This document shows, piece after piece, positions 6,482-15,213 of a stretch of DNA of 64,000 bases. The stretch's first letter is position 1. Each line of letters begins with the position of its first letter. The notes below the pieces were generated by a model. That model worked only from the letters and a program-made list of their open reading frames with translations, made no database searches and was not told the DNA's origin. The stretch spans positions 1-64,000 of the IMG/VR virus record IMGVR_UViG_3300043436_001797. One strand, written 5' to 3'. The stretch is from a virus. The translations under genes were made by a program, and so were the position numbers.

Positions 6482-9430
6482 ATGTCAGAGTTTTCAATAA
6501 ATAACCCCAACGGATATCTTGCGGGACCCCTTGGTAGTTTTCGTGTATACGGAGCTGATGGTAGATTAAAAGCTATTGGTGCCGGGGGTGGGGGTGGTGC
6601 TACCTGGGGAACTATCACCGGGGATATTCTGAACCAGACGGATCTTATTGACTACATCGCTTCTCAGACAGGCGGTGGGTTTGTTCCTGAAAGTAGAACC
6701 CTGACTATTAACGGAGAGACCTATGATCTTAGTGAGAATAGAAGCTGGACATTACCTACCGGGGGTACCGTTACAGATGTAACAGGTACGGGGACTGTAT
6801 CAGGACTTACTCTTACAGGATCAGGCACTGACTCTGTTACACTTACCCTGGGTGGATCACTAGTACTAGTAGCATCTGATATTACCACAGCTTTAGGGTA
6901 TACCCCGTATTCTGATACCAACCCAGCAGGGTTTATAACTCAGACTACTGCAGATGGACGTTACTACCCACTTACCGCTAACCCTAGTAACTACGTTACA
7001 TCTAGTACTTTAACTACGGTATTAAGTAACTACCTTACCACCTCTGATGCATCAAGTACATATCTAACTATTGTTGATGCTGGATTTACATACCAACCAA
7101 TCTTTACTACACAGAATGGTTTGACATATGGGGCTGGAGTTCTAAAACTTGGGGGAGAACTAACAGAGGCTACAACTATTACCGGAATTAATAGCCACTC
7201 ACTAGACTTTACTGATTTAGCTTCTTCTACAAATACTGCTAAGAAGTCATACTCTTTTGCTACTAGTTTTGGGGGCAACAACACTCTATTATCTTTAGAC
7301 TCAGATAATAATATTTCTACTTTCTCTCATGAGGATGCTGCAAGTGGAGATATATCAGCAATAGAACTTTTAGGGACAGAGTTAAGAGTTAAAACCCCTG
7401 ATTATACTACAGCAACTAACGGGGATGTCTTGACTCTCCTTGATAATACTACTGGGGCAGCTGAATGGCAAACTCCAACTGGGGGAGCTGGAGGTATTCT
7501 TCATGGAACAGCTGCAGGAACAGATACTTATACAGTAACAATTACTGGCGCAACCGCATATGCTGATGGTGATGCCTACCTTATTCGTTTTACTAATGGT
7601 AATACAACTAGTGCTACATTAGATATCAATGGTTTTGGAGCAGTAGATCTTTATCGCAACAATGATGGTGCTCTTATAGGAGGTGATATTGTAGATGGGG
7701 GAGAAATGTTGTGTATATATAACTCTACCACTAACAGGTTTCAAGTTATAGGTACAGCTCCCAACACTCTTCTTGGTTATGTTACCAACGGAGAATCTAT
7801 CACAATAACTAAAGGTCAAGCGGTTTATGCGTTTAGTGGTACCGGTGATAGAATGGTTGTAAAACTTGCTAATAACACCGGAGATGCTACATCAGCACAA
7901 ACAGTTGGATTAGTTTTATCTACATCTATTGGAGCAAACCAAAAAGGTTTGATTATGCTGCAAGGGTTGTTGGACGGGTTAAGCATTCTTCCCGACACTA
8001 CTTGGGATGACGGAGACCCTGTTTATCTAGATGCTACCGCAGGCGGCATTACAAAAACTAAACCCTATGCTCCTAATCACCTTGTCTATCTTGGTGTTGT
8101 AACAACAGCAAGTAATGGCAACTCAGGACGGATGTATGTTAAAGTGCAGAATGGTTATGAGCTAGATGAGCTTCATAACGTGCAGGCACAGTCTCCAACA
8201 GTTAACGATGTTCTTTACTACTTTGGAGGAACCCCTGGTCAATGGAAGACCGCATCTCTATCTACAATCTTAGGGTATACACCGGTTCCAACTACAAGAA
8301 CTCTTACTATAAACGGTAACACTCAAGATCTTTCTGTTGATAGATCATGGACTGTAACTGCTGCTAGTGGAGATTTACCTGAAATATCTGTAAGTACGTC
8401 TAACGCAAGGGAGGATAACTATGCTCCAACAGGGTGGCCAGGTACATCTGATATAGTTAAAGTTATTAGGATTAATTCTACCAACACAGACTATATGATG
8501 TGTCTTGGAGGATTAGCAAGTCCAACAGCTGGTAGAATAGTTACAATCTATAATTCATCAACAGCAAACAACTTAATAATCATTGAAAATCTATCTACCT
8601 CATCAACTGCGGCTAATAGATTTAGAATGACAGCTAATTTACCGTACTTCTTGCTTCCCAACAGAAGTGTTACATTCTTATATGATGGCACTTATTGGAC
8701 TCAGTTTTCTGCTAGCAACTCTGGCGGATTTGATTTCTTTGACGATTGCACTGGTGGAGGTTCTGGTTATGTTACAACTAGTACTGTTGGCATGTCTGGT
8801 GTACATGCTTCAGGTACAAGTGCCGGGGTAAGAAGTGGAAATTTTGGAGCCTCTGACGGTTTTGGTGAATATGGTTTACAAACAGGAACTAGCACTACAG
8901 GATTTGCATCCGTTTCTACACAAACTAGGAGAGCTGGTGGAAACAATGCATTTGGAGCATACATCGGTACCTCTGATGTACCTTATATAACAGTTTCTAA
9001 AATTGCTTTGAGCGCTTTAGCTACAGTTGCTCAAGACTACAGAGCTCACTTTGGAATGAATGGAGCGTCTTCTCTTCCTGCAAACGCACCAACAATTGGG
9101 TATTTGTGGTCTTATGAAGGTACAGCAAATTCAGCGTGGACAGCAAGAACTCAAAATACAGGAGGAACAACATCAACTGTAACTACGGGATTGACCGCTA
9201 GTGCAGCCTATGTATGGTTAGGTGTATATAAACCGGGTGGATCGACTATTAGAGATGCAGTGTATTTTTATTCAAGCAATGGAATAATATATCAAATGGC
9301 ATCCAAGTTTGTAGGAGTAACTGGTACTTATGGAGGGAGTCCTACTGTTGTAATAGGTTCGATAGCAGGAACAACAGCAAAAGAATTAATAGTAGACTGG
9401 ATAGGCACATCATTTAATCTTGCACGATGA
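6482..9430 (+). CDS. Tail-fibre or receptor-binding protein
   Basis: A 982-residue protein with phage-fibre composition: Thr, Gly, Ser and Asn rich, no Cys-rich core, no membrane segment. An N-terminal Gly run (about residues 34-40) is followed by repeats such as TTALGYTPYSDTNP and STLTTVLSNYLTTSDASSTY, typical of trimeric shafts. The phrase TLTING..xDLS..RSWT occurs twice (DNA about 6700-6750 and 8302-8352). The middle part (about 340-570) has the beta pattern of phage fibre shoulder domains, and the C-terminus (about 750-982) is likely the tip. It starts an operon with a small protein and a subtilisin. Receptor specificity cannot be read from sequence. Confidence 0.8.
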   Translation: MSEFSINNPNGYLAGPLGSFRVYGADGRLKAIGAGGGGGATWGTITGDILNQTDLIDYIASQTGGGFVPESRTLTINGETYDLSENRSWTLPTGGTVTDVTGTGTVSGLTLTGSGTDSVTLTLGGSLVLVASDITTALGYTPYSDTNPAGFITQTTADGRYYPLTANPSNYVTSSTLTTVLSNYLTTSDASSTYLTIVDAGFTYQPIFTTQNGLTYGAGVLKLGGELTEATTITGINSHSLDFTDLASSTNTAKKSYSFATSFGGNNTLLSLDSDNNISTFSHEDAASGDISAIELLGTELRVKTPDYTTATNGDVLTLLDNTTGAAEWQTPTGGAGGILHGTAAGTDTYTVTITGATAYADGDAYLIRFTNGNTTSATLDINGFGAVDLYRNNDGALIGGDIVDGGEMLCIYNSTTNRFQVIGTAPNTLLGYVTNGESITITKGQAVYAFSGTGDRMVVKLANNTGDATSAQTVGLVLSTSIGANQKGLIMLQGLLDGLSILPDTTWDDGDPVYLDATAGGITKTKPYAPNHLVYLGVVTTASNGNSGRMYVKVQNGYELDELHNVQAQSPTVNDVLYYFGGTPGQWKTASLSTILGYTPVPTTRTLTINGNTQDLSVDRSWTVTAASGDLPEISVSTSNAREDNYAPTGWPGTSDIVKVIRINSTNTDYMMCLGGLASPTAGRIVTIYNSSTANNLIIIENLSTSSTAANRFRMTANLPYFLLPNRSVTFLYDGTYWTQFSASNSGGFDFFDDCTGGGSGYVTTSTVGMSGVHASGTSAGVRSGNFGASDGFGEYGLQTGTSTTGFASVSTQTRRAGGNNAFGAYIGTSDVPYITVSKIALSALATVAQDYRAHFGMNGASSLPANAPTIGYLWSYEGTANSAWTARTQNTGGTTSTVTTGLTASAAYVWLGVYKPGGSTIRDAVYFYSSNGIIYQMASKFVGVTGTYGGSPTVVIGSIAGTTAKELIVDWIGTSFNLAR

Positions 9431-9723
9431 TATACTATACATACAAAATAGATTATACGGACAATAATGGGCACGTTTCTACTGTGTCTCAAACAAGGGC
9501 TTGTGAGGATATAGACTATCCTACCAGTTTAGATGATACAAAACTTATTGTTCAGCAACAAGCATGGGCTTTGAATAACTTTAGTTTAGTAACAACGTAT
9601 ACTGAAACAACAACTAATATTACTCTAGCTCAATACAACGCTATTGTACTAGATCCAACATCAGTAGAATCTATTCCTGATTGGGATCCAAATGACCCCA
9701 TAATTCCACAATATGAAAATTAA
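9427..9723 (+). CDS. Small protein coupled to tail fibre
   Basis: A 98-residue acidic protein that overlaps the fibre stop by 4 nt (ATGA) and the subtilisin start by 11 nt. Its composition is beta-strand then helix. Small genes right after a fibre gene are often fibre chaperones or caps; that is only a positional guess here. No family is recognised. Confidence 0.65.
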   Translation: MIYYTYKIDYTDNNGHVSTVSQTRACEDIDYPTSLDDTKLIVQQQAWALNNFSLVTTYTETTTNITLAQYNAIVLDPTSVESIPDWDPNDPIIPQYEN

Positions 9724-11764
9724 CTCGGTAAAATTCAAAGACAAAAAGTCTTTTGACAAAAACAAAAAGAAATCTAACGTGCTTTCAATACATGAACCAT
9801 TTGGTATCATTGTATTTGAAGATAAGACTGATGTTATTCCAGATACTGCTAAAGTATCTCAGAGCAATGAAATAAATTCTTCGGAAGATCAAATTTCTAC
9901 AGGACTTGCAATAGTTATTGCAAAAAATCATGGAGAGGCTGCTAACTACTTTAGATTAAATGACATAGTAGTTAAGGATTCTTATGAATTGACTAAGACA
10001 TTCTTTGTTGAGGTTCCTGATTTTATATCATTTGATTCTTTTTATGGAAGTCTTATGTCTACCGGTATTTTTATTAGCGTAGAACCAGACTACATAGTAC
10101 CAATGGACATGGATGCTGAAACAGTATACAATGGTCATTGGCACCTTCCTAATATGAAAGCAGCAGAAGCGTGGTCTCTTTTAACAGGAGATAACACTGG
10201 AGAAGTTGCTGTATTAGATATTGCTTGTGAAACTGGACATGAGGATTTACAAGGTGCGCTTAGTTCCCTATCTTGGAACTGTGTAACTGATGGACCAGAT
10301 GTAAACCCTATATCAGATTACGAAAATCATGGAACATCCTGTACTGGAGTTATTGCTGCAGTATGTAACAACAATATCGGATCTCTTTCACTAGGCAACA
10401 ACAAACTCAAAGTGCAGTTTTTGCATATTGGTTATAACAGTACCAGTGGTGGTAGTTTCCAAACATCTGATACTATTGTAACTAGAGCAATTAACAAAGC
10501 AATTGCTAACCCAAAATGTTACGCTATCTCTATGTCATGGGGTGGTACCGGTAACTACCCAATCTTTGTAAATGCCTTAAATACAGCTAAAACTGTAGCT
10601 AGAAATGGTAAGGGTATTCCAATTTTTGCATCAAGCGGTAATCAAAACAACCCCAGCTTTACGCAAAACCCAGCAGCATATCCATCAGTAATGGCGATAG
10701 GTGCTTCTACATCTACAAATACTAGAGCTAACTTTAGTAACTACGGTCCAAAAACATTTGCAGCTGCACCCGGTGTATCTCTTTGGACAGTTGATAGAAC
10801 TGGTCCTTTAGGTTATGGTGCAGACTCTTACAAAGGATTTAGTGGTACATCTGCTTCTTGTCCTGCGATGGCTGCGGTAGCAGCTGCAGTTCTTGTAAAG
10901 AATCCAGAACTTACTGAAATGCAAGTAAGAGATATTCTGAAAAACTCATGCAGAAAGACAGGTGGATATGTATACAATGCTGATGGTTGGTCAAATGAAC
11001 TTGGTTATGGTGTGATTGACATGTTTGCTGCTGTTACTCAAGCTGCTGCAACACTTCCTGGAGAACCAACTCCTGGTCCAACACATAACTACTATGGTGC
11101 AGTTTCTAGTCCAGCTACAGTTCAGCAAGGTTCTGTTGTAAACGTAGTTTACTCTGTAATGTCTGACAAACCTGTTACTAATGATACAGTTGTTCCTGTG
11201 TTATTGTCATTTAAACGTGCAGATAATGCAAGTCTAAACTTCTATACAGGTACTGTAACTATTCTTGCGGGACAAACTTCTGCATCTGCAACCATTCCTT
11301 ACACTGTTCCTAACACATTTAGTGGAGTTTGCCAGTTTGTGCTTACAGTAGACCCTAACAATTTTGTTCAGGAGACTAATGAGAATGACAATGTAGCAAT
11401 GACATCTATCAATGTTACTCTTCCTCCTGCTCCAACTGAAGGTGTGGATCTTCTTGTTAAGATTGAAAGCTACGAGTTTCTTGATTCTACAAGAGTAAGA
11501 ATTAGATACACCTTTTCAAACGTAGGTAAAGTTGATGTTGTTAGTCTAAAAGCTACTGCTGGATTTGATGGTAAACCTGCAACTACTTGGACTAGAACGG
11601 AACTTTATAGACCCGGAACTAGTAAGTCAATGGCATCTGTGTTCCCATCAAACATGTGGGGTACATTGCCAAACACTTTCCGGATCAAGATAATTCAGGT
11701 AAATGGTGTAGCAGATGCTAATGCATCCAACAATGAAAGTTCAATAATCATAAATCCACGATAA
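9713..11764 (+). CDS. Subtilisin-like serine protease (S8) with CARDB domain
   Basis: A 683-residue protein. The subtilase triad is complete: D169 (VAVLDIA), H206 (NHGTSC) and S380 (GTSASCP). An oxyanion-type Asn lies in FASSGNQN. Residues 1 to about 135 look like a propeptide or adaptor. Residues about 460-570 match a CARDB-type adhesion domain (SDKPVTNDT, ETNENDN), and a further beta domain follows to the end. I see no N-terminal signal peptide, which fits a virion-attached enzyme better than a secreted one. Coupled to the tail-fibre gene, it may cut surface proteins or capsule-bound proteins during adsorption, or process the fibre itself. The protease class is firm; the target is unknown. 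Confidence 0.88.
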   Translation: MKINSVKFKDKKSFDKNKKKSNVLSIHEPFGIIVFEDKTDVIPDTAKVSQSNEINSSEDQISTGLAIVIAKNHGEAANYFRLNDIVVKDSYELTKTFFVEVPDFISFDSFYGSLMSTGIFISVEPDYIVPMDMDAETVYNGHWHLPNMKAAEAWSLLTGDNTGEVAVLDIACETGHEDLQGALSSLSWNCVTDGPDVNPISDYENHGTSCTGVIAAVCNNNIGSLSLGNNKLKVQFLHIGYNSTSGGSFQTSDTIVTRAINKAIANPKCYAISMSWGGTGNYPIFVNALNTAKTVARNGKGIPIFASSGNQNNPSFTQNPAAYPSVMAIGASTSTNTRANFSNYGPKTFAAAPGVSLWTVDRTGPLGYGADSYKGFSGTSASCPAMAAVAAAVLVKNPELTEMQVRDILKNSCRKTGGYVYNADGWSNELGYGVIDMFAAVTQAAATLPGEPTPGPTHNYYGAVSSPATVQQGSVVNVVYSVMSDKPVTNDTVVPVLLSFKRADNASLNFYTGTVTILAGQTSASATIPYTVPNTFSGVCQFVLTVDPNNFVQETNENDNVAMTSINVTLPPAPTEGVDLLVKIESYEFLDSTRVRIRYTFSNVGKVDVVSLKATAGFDGKPATTWTRTELYRPGTSKSMASVFPSNMWGTLPNTFRIKIIQVNGVADANASNNESSIIINPR

Positions 11765-11766
11765 AT

Positions 11767-12147
11767 ATGAGAGATATTTTAAAATCAATAAAGTATAAAC
11801 TACAACTCTTTGACGGGTTGTGGTCTATACCACTAGCTTTTCTAGCTTTTGTATACTTTGGGTATATAAGTACAGTATACTTTGGAGATCCATTGATCTC
11901 TATTGAGTACCTACAACAAGTTCTTTTAGCAGGACTAATCCTTGTGTTTGCTAACTTTGTTGCATTCCTTGGGGGTTACTTTAACTTCAGAGGACTTCAG
12001 AAGTACTTTTATTCTCAAGAAATTAAAGTAGAAACTAAAAACAAATTAACCGCATGGCAAAGAATAAAATTGTACTTGTGGGTTTACTTTGGATTGCTCT
12101 CCTCTTTCCTAGTAATCCTCTGGTTAGTAATGACGGCTACTGCGTAA
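11767..12147 (+). CDS. Holin-like three-span membrane protein
   Basis: A 126-residue protein with three membrane spans, at about residues 18-38, 47-70 and 101-124, and a charged loop (QEIKVETKNK) between the last two. Size, topology and position right before a CHAP endolysin fit a class I holin. Its last 94 nt overlap the endolysin gene in another frame. No specific holin family is recognised. Confidence 0.7.
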   Translation: MRDILKSIKYKLQLFDGLWSIPLAFLAFVYFGYISTVYFGDPLISIEYLQQVLLAGLILVFANFVAFLGGYFNFRGLQKYFYSQEIKVETKNKLTAWQRIKLYLWVYFGLLSSFLVILWLVMTATA

Positions 12148-12635
12148 GGGTAACCGCATCTAGCTACGTAGGTGTAAGAGAGAAAGGAGGTAACAACAAA
12201 GGTTTTACTAAACGTGAGTTTAGACAACTTATGGTTGAACAAGGATGGAAACCAGGGTATCCCTGGTGTTCCTTCTTTGTGATGGCTATGCTTAATGAGT
12301 GCGGTGTACCTAATACTATCACGGGTTGGTCACCTACAGCATATAACCGTAAAGATGTTATTTACACAGACGGCAAGTTCTATAAATCATTTAATGATGG
12401 TGATGTACTTGTTATGACTCTGAGTTACAATGATAAACAAGGTAGCGGTAGATATAAAGGTATAGCGCATACAGGTATTGTAGATAGAATAGGTCAATAC
12501 TCAGTAAGAACTATTGAGGGTAATACCAATGAACAAGGTATGAGAGATAGTAGAACTACTGATGGGGTGTACTACAAAATAAGACCATTAACCAAAAAAC
12601 TACACATAACAAGATGGGGCAAATCTCAAAACTAA
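12054..12635 (+). CDS. CHAP-like peptidoglycan hydrolase (endolysin)
   Basis: A 193-residue protein. An N-terminal hydrophobic stretch (residues 5-18, VLVGLLWIALLF region) can act as signal peptide or signal anchor. The CHAP/NlpC-type core follows: C72 in YPWCSFFV, H139 in IAHTGIV, and E155/N157 in IEGNTNE. Such enzymes cut amide bonds in peptidoglycan. With an export signal the holin may act as a pinholin, or the enzyme may use host Sec. The start lies 94 nt inside the holin-like gene; it is preferred because it supplies the export segment. Confidence 0.8.
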   Translation: MAKNKIVLVGLLWIALLFPSNPLVSNDGYCVRVTASSYVGVREKGGNNKGFTKREFRQLMVEQGWKPGYPWCSFFVMAMLNECGVPNTITGWSPTAYNRKDVIYTDGKFYKSFNDGDVLVMTLSYNDKQGSGRYKGIAHTGIVDRIGQYSVRTIEGNTNEQGMRDSRTTDGVYYKIRPLTKKLHITRWGKSQN

Positions 12636-13033
12636 CAAAAATCGGTATAGGTTTAGGGGCTACTATTCTTTTGCTGACAATTATTTTTAGTGTAAGAGCG
12701 TGTAAAAAACCTGCACCTAATCCTGCTGTAGATAGACTTAACCAGATAAATGATAGTCTGTATGATGTTATAGAAGAGAACAACAGAATAGCTAATGATC
12801 TCTATGAAAAACTTGACTCTATAACTATCATATCAGATACCATTATTCAACGACAAGAAATAACTAATAAGTACTATAGAAATGAAGTATATAACATTCT
12901 TAGCAGTAGTGATGCTGATGCCGATATTCAGTTTCGCGCAACCCTCCAAAAATCAGACTCGCTCCTTAAAAGTGGATTCTACTCCAAAACTTACGACCTA
13001 CGATCTTCAGCTAATGAATCTCAATTTCACTAG
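12614..13033 (+). CDS. Inner-membrane spanin-like protein
   Basis: A 139-residue protein with one N-terminal membrane span (about residues 10-28, IGLGATILLLTIIFSV) ending in a Cys, followed by a Pro-rich hinge and a long polar helical domain. This is the Rz (i-spanin) topology. It follows the endolysin with a 22-nt overlap, and the next exported protein starts inside it in another frame, as Rz1 does in Rz. Assignment is by topology and position, not by similarity. Confidence 0.6.
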   Translation: MGQISKLTKIGIGLGATILLLTIIFSVRACKKPAPNPAVDRLNQINDSLYDVIEENNRIANDLYEKLDSITIISDTIIQRQEITNKYYRNEVYNILSSSDADADIQFRATLQKSDSLLKSGFYSKTYDLRSSANESQFH

Positions 13034-13322
13034 CATGTGGTATTGGTATAATACTGCTATGGAGATAGACAGTTTGTACCAAATGGAGAAGCTTAAAGTT
13101 CATTACTATTCTAAGATCACTGGTATTCAAGCTAATAGCTACGAAACTCTTCAGCAGATCTATGATAATAAGCAATCTATTGAGAAAGCTATAGCTCAAG
13201 AAAAAGATAATGAGATTAAAGATCTTAAGAAAAGAAACAGAGGATTAGTGTTTCAGAATATAGGTCTAACTGTAGGGTTGGCGGGTCTAACATTTACCAC
13301 AATTTATTTTGCTTTGTTATGA
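12882..13322 (+). CDS. Exported protein with C-terminal membrane span, spanin-like partner
   Basis: A 146-residue protein with a clear signal peptide (MKYITFLAVVMLMPIFSFA, cleavage before QPS), a periplasmic helical domain (about 45-115), and a C-terminal membrane span at about 122-145. Its first 152 nt overlap the spanin-like gene. Unlike Rz1 it has no lipobox Cys, so it is not a normal o-spanin. The topology is closer to a one-piece spanin lacking the lipid anchor. Its outer-membrane contact is unknown. Confidence 0.6.
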   Translation: MKYITFLAVVMLMPIFSFAQPSKNQTRSLKVDSTPKLTTYDLQLMNLNFTSMWYWYNTAMEIDSLYQMEKLKVHYYSKITGIQANSYETLQQIYDNKQSIEKAIAQEKDNEIKDLKKRNRGLVFQNIGLTVGLAGLTFTTIYFALL

Positions 13323-13362
13323 CTTTTCTTGCTATATTGTAGTATATATATGTTTGTTTGTT

Positions 13363-13728
13363 ATGGGAACTGGTGCAGTATTCTTTGAGACAAGGGATGT
13401 AATTACTATAGTAGTTGGGGTGGCATCACTGTCAGGTCTTTATTACACACTTAAACGGTCTGTAGACAGACTAAGTACTAACTTTATCAATATGCAAGAC
13501 AATCACTCCAGAGATATGGCTGCTCTAAACCAATCTCTTAAAGAAACTAAAGAAGACTTTAACAAAAAAGAACAGAACATCTATACAAGAATAGGTGAAC
13601 TTAGAGAAGAACAAAAAAGTGCTAGCGAAAGGCTAGATATTAAAATAGACGCTATATCATCTTCGGTAAATTCTATGAATGCGTCATTAGCGGAACTTAC
13701 AGGATATTTAAAGGCAAAGAAAGATTGA
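13363..13728 (+). CDS. Membrane-anchored coiled-coil protein, holin-like
   Basis: A 121-residue protein from the ATG at 13363; an in-frame extension to 13309 is less likely. It has one membrane span at about residues 10-28 (VITIVVGVASLSGLYYTL), then a long coiled coil (about 30-115). A TATGTTTG box at 13349-13356 is too close for a normal leader. It closes the lysis operon before a strong terminator. It could be a second holin, an antiholin or a membrane scaffold. Confidence 0.6.
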   Translation: MGTGAVFFETRDVITIVVGVASLSGLYYTLKRSVDRLSTNFINMQDNHSRDMAALNQSLKETKEDFNKKEQNIYTRIGELREEQKSASERLDIKIDAISSSVNSMNASLAELTGYLKAKKD

Positions 13729-13780
13729 GTCGTTGTGCTCTGTTTTGTGTTTTGTTATTATTGTTTTGATGTTTAAACTG

Positions 13781-13814
13781 AAGCCCTTAGAAACGTCTAA
13801 GGGTTTCTTTTTTT
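13781..13814 (+). terminator. Strong intrinsic terminator
   Basis: AAGCCCTTAGA pairs with TCTAAGGGTTT over an AACG loop (one G-T pair), and a TTTCTTTTTTT tract follows. It ends the fibre-lysis unit. Confidence 0.9.
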
Positions 13815-13841
13815 AAATGTTGTAAGTTTAAACTTTTATTG

Positions 13842-13849
13842 TATATTTG
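13842..13849 (+). promoter_or_regulatory. Promoter of the packaging unit, TATATTTG box
   Basis: TATATTTG matches TAnnTTTG, 21 nt before the ATG at 13871 and just after the terminator. Confidence 0.65.
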
Positions 13850-13870
13850 CGTATATATAAACTTAAAACA

Positions 13871-14170
13871 ATGGATCAAACATTTATGACAGATGAGGAT
13901 ATCGCTCAAGGTATTGAGCTTACCCCAGAAATTATTGCAGCTAGAAAAGAAGAAATGCTCAGTTTCTACAAGGAGCAGATTGAGTTTATGGACGTGCAGT
14001 TGCAGTTTGAAAAACTAGGTGCTGATATTGAAGAGCATCGTTTGAGAAGACTTGTAGCTATGGTGCGTCAAGCTCAAATCCAATCTCCACAGGAACCTCA
14101 AGAACCTGGTGAAGAACCAAAAGCTTCAGGATCTTCTGAAGAAAAAAAGAGATCATTGAAGAAGTCTTAA
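13871..14170 (+). CDS. Small helical acidic protein, unknown
   Basis: A 99-residue protein. The ATG at 13871 is chosen over an upstream in-frame TTG that would overlap the promoter box. Residues 1-70 are mostly helical and acidic; the tail is Pro/Glu then Lys rich (EPQEPGEEPK, KKRSLKKS). First gene of the unit that leads to terminase. No family is recognised. Confidence 0.65.
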   Translation: MDQTFMTDEDIAQGIELTPEIIAARKEEMLSFYKEQIEFMDVQLQFEKLGADIEEHRLRRLVAMVRQAQIQSPQEPQEPGEEPKASGSSEEKKRSLKKS

Positions 14171-14188
14171 TTGCTAGCTTAAACCAAC

Positions 14189-14560
14189 ATGGCAATCGTT
14201 AATCAAGTACAGAAAAGAATACGCATGGAGATCTGGGACATTACTAAGTTCCAGATCGCTGTGCATTGTCAGTTAAAAGACATACCTGTTTCAACTCTTG
14301 ATCTAAATTGCTTAACCCTGCTAGCGTTATCTGGTGAACGTGAACTTACAGATTTTTGTCAGACTGCTGCTCAGAAAGAAATTTTTGGCAGCAGTCAATC
14401 TGTAAGAAACGCACTTACCAAAGCTGAAAAAAGAAGCCTTATTATAAAACAAGGTAAGGGTAAAAAGAAGATTAGGATAAACCCAGAGTTGAAAATACAA
14501 ACTGAAGGGAATATTCTACTAGATTATAAAATAGTCAGAGTTGAATCCCAAAAAGTTTAA
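14189..14560 (+). CDS. Winged-helix-like DNA-binding protein
   Basis: A 123-residue protein. Residues about 35-105 have the helix-helix-helix-wing pattern of wHTH proteins: VSTLDLNCLTLLALSG, then a recognition-like helix SSQSVRNALTKAEKRSLI, then a basic wing GKGKKKIRINPEL. It lies upstream of an HU-like gene and overlaps it by 20 nt. It could be a regulator of late genes or a small terminase-like factor. Inference from pattern only. Confidence 0.6.
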   Translation: MAIVNQVQKRIRMEIWDITKFQIAVHCQLKDIPVSTLDLNCLTLLALSGERELTDFCQTAAQKEIFGSSQSVRNALTKAEKRSLIIKQGKGKKKIRINPELKIQTEGNILLDYKIVRVESQKV

Positions 14561-14942
14561 AAATATACTAGAGGAAATCATTAAAGATATTGATTGCGAT
14601 AAGCAACTAGTATCTGATGTGATGGATTTCTATTGGACAAACGTCAGAAAAAGCATAGTTACTGTAGCACACCCTAGAATAAACATAGAAAGTTTGGGTG
14701 CATTTAGGGTAAAATCAACCATTCTGCAAAAGACTATAACCAAGTATAAGGTGACAATGCATGGTTTTAAGAACCCTGATTTTGCTAAATACCCTAGGTA
14801 TCAAAGTCTAAAAGACAGACTTGAGATTTTAGAGAAAGCTGCAGTACAGCTTAAAAGTGAAATAGACAGACATAGACAATTAAAAACCACCAGATATGGC
14901 GACACTATTAGAGGTTTGGAAGAAGAGGGGCAAGATACTTGA
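14541..14942 (+). CDS. HU/IHF-like DNA-bending protein
   Basis: A 133-residue protein. Residues about 5-65 follow the HU/IHF pattern: two N-terminal helices (FKNILEEIIKDIDCDKQLV, VMDFYWTNVRKSI), then the beta segment INIESLGAFRVKSTI, where HU has GFGTF. The basic arm (TKYKVTMHG) is present but short, and a helical extension of about 50 residues follows. It probably bends or packs phage DNA. The start is a TTG at 14541: the first ATG in frame (about codon 28) would remove half of the dimerisation helices. IHF-like genes also sit in the structural region of crAss-like phages, from memory. Confidence 0.72.
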   Translation: MNPKKFKNILEEIIKDIDCDKQLVSDVMDFYWTNVRKSIVTVAHPRINIESLGAFRVKSTILQKTITKYKVTMHGFKNPDFAKYPRYQSLKDRLEILEKAAVQLKSEIDRHRQLKTTRYGDTIRGLEEEGQDT

Positions 14943-15213
14943 GGGTATCAAAAACTCTATATTTAAAGATGAACATGTTGAAGAAATTGCAGCAGAACGG
15001 AATAAAATATGTCAAGACTGTTCTGATATTGACAGAAGCGGTGACAAGTGTTTTGCTCCCGGAACTCAACCCTGTTGTGGCGTATGCGGTTGTTCACTCA
15101 AGTTTTTACAAAGGTCTCTATCGTCGAAATGTTCGGCGGGTAAATGGGAGGCTGTACTTACTGAAGAGGAGGAAGAAGCGCTTAATAAAAAACTTGAAAA
15201 AGATGCCAGTTAA
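14896..15213 (+). CDS. Cys-rich zinc-binding small protein
   Basis: A 105-residue protein. A central Cys cluster (CQDC, then C52, then CCGVCGCSLKF, then C78, at about residues 39-80) fits one or two zinc sites. The C-terminus is acidic (EEEEEA). It overlaps the HU-like gene by 47 nt and the nuclease gene by 11 nt. Similar proteins are common beside phage packaging genes, but no function is known to me. Confidence 0.7.
   Translation: MATLLEVWKKRGKILEGIKNSIFKDEHVEEIAAERNKICQDCSDIDRSGDKCFAPGTQPCCGVCGCSLKFLQRSLSSKCSAGKWEAVLTEEEEEALNKKLEKDAS

Noticed and set aside
12882-13322. Classical Rz1-type outer-membrane lipoprotein
   Set aside because: The nesting fits, but the signal peptide ends FSFA-QPS with no lipobox Cys.
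13309-13362. N-terminal extension of the coiled-coil membrane protein
   Set aside because: It overlaps the previous gene and adds a Cys/Tyr-rich stretch. The ATG at 13363 gives a cleaner N-terminus.
14939-15202. N-terminal extension of the PD-(D/E)XK nuclease
   Set aside because: It overlaps the whole Cys-rich gene in another frame, is Leu/Lys-rich without pattern, and the nuclease core is complete from 15203.
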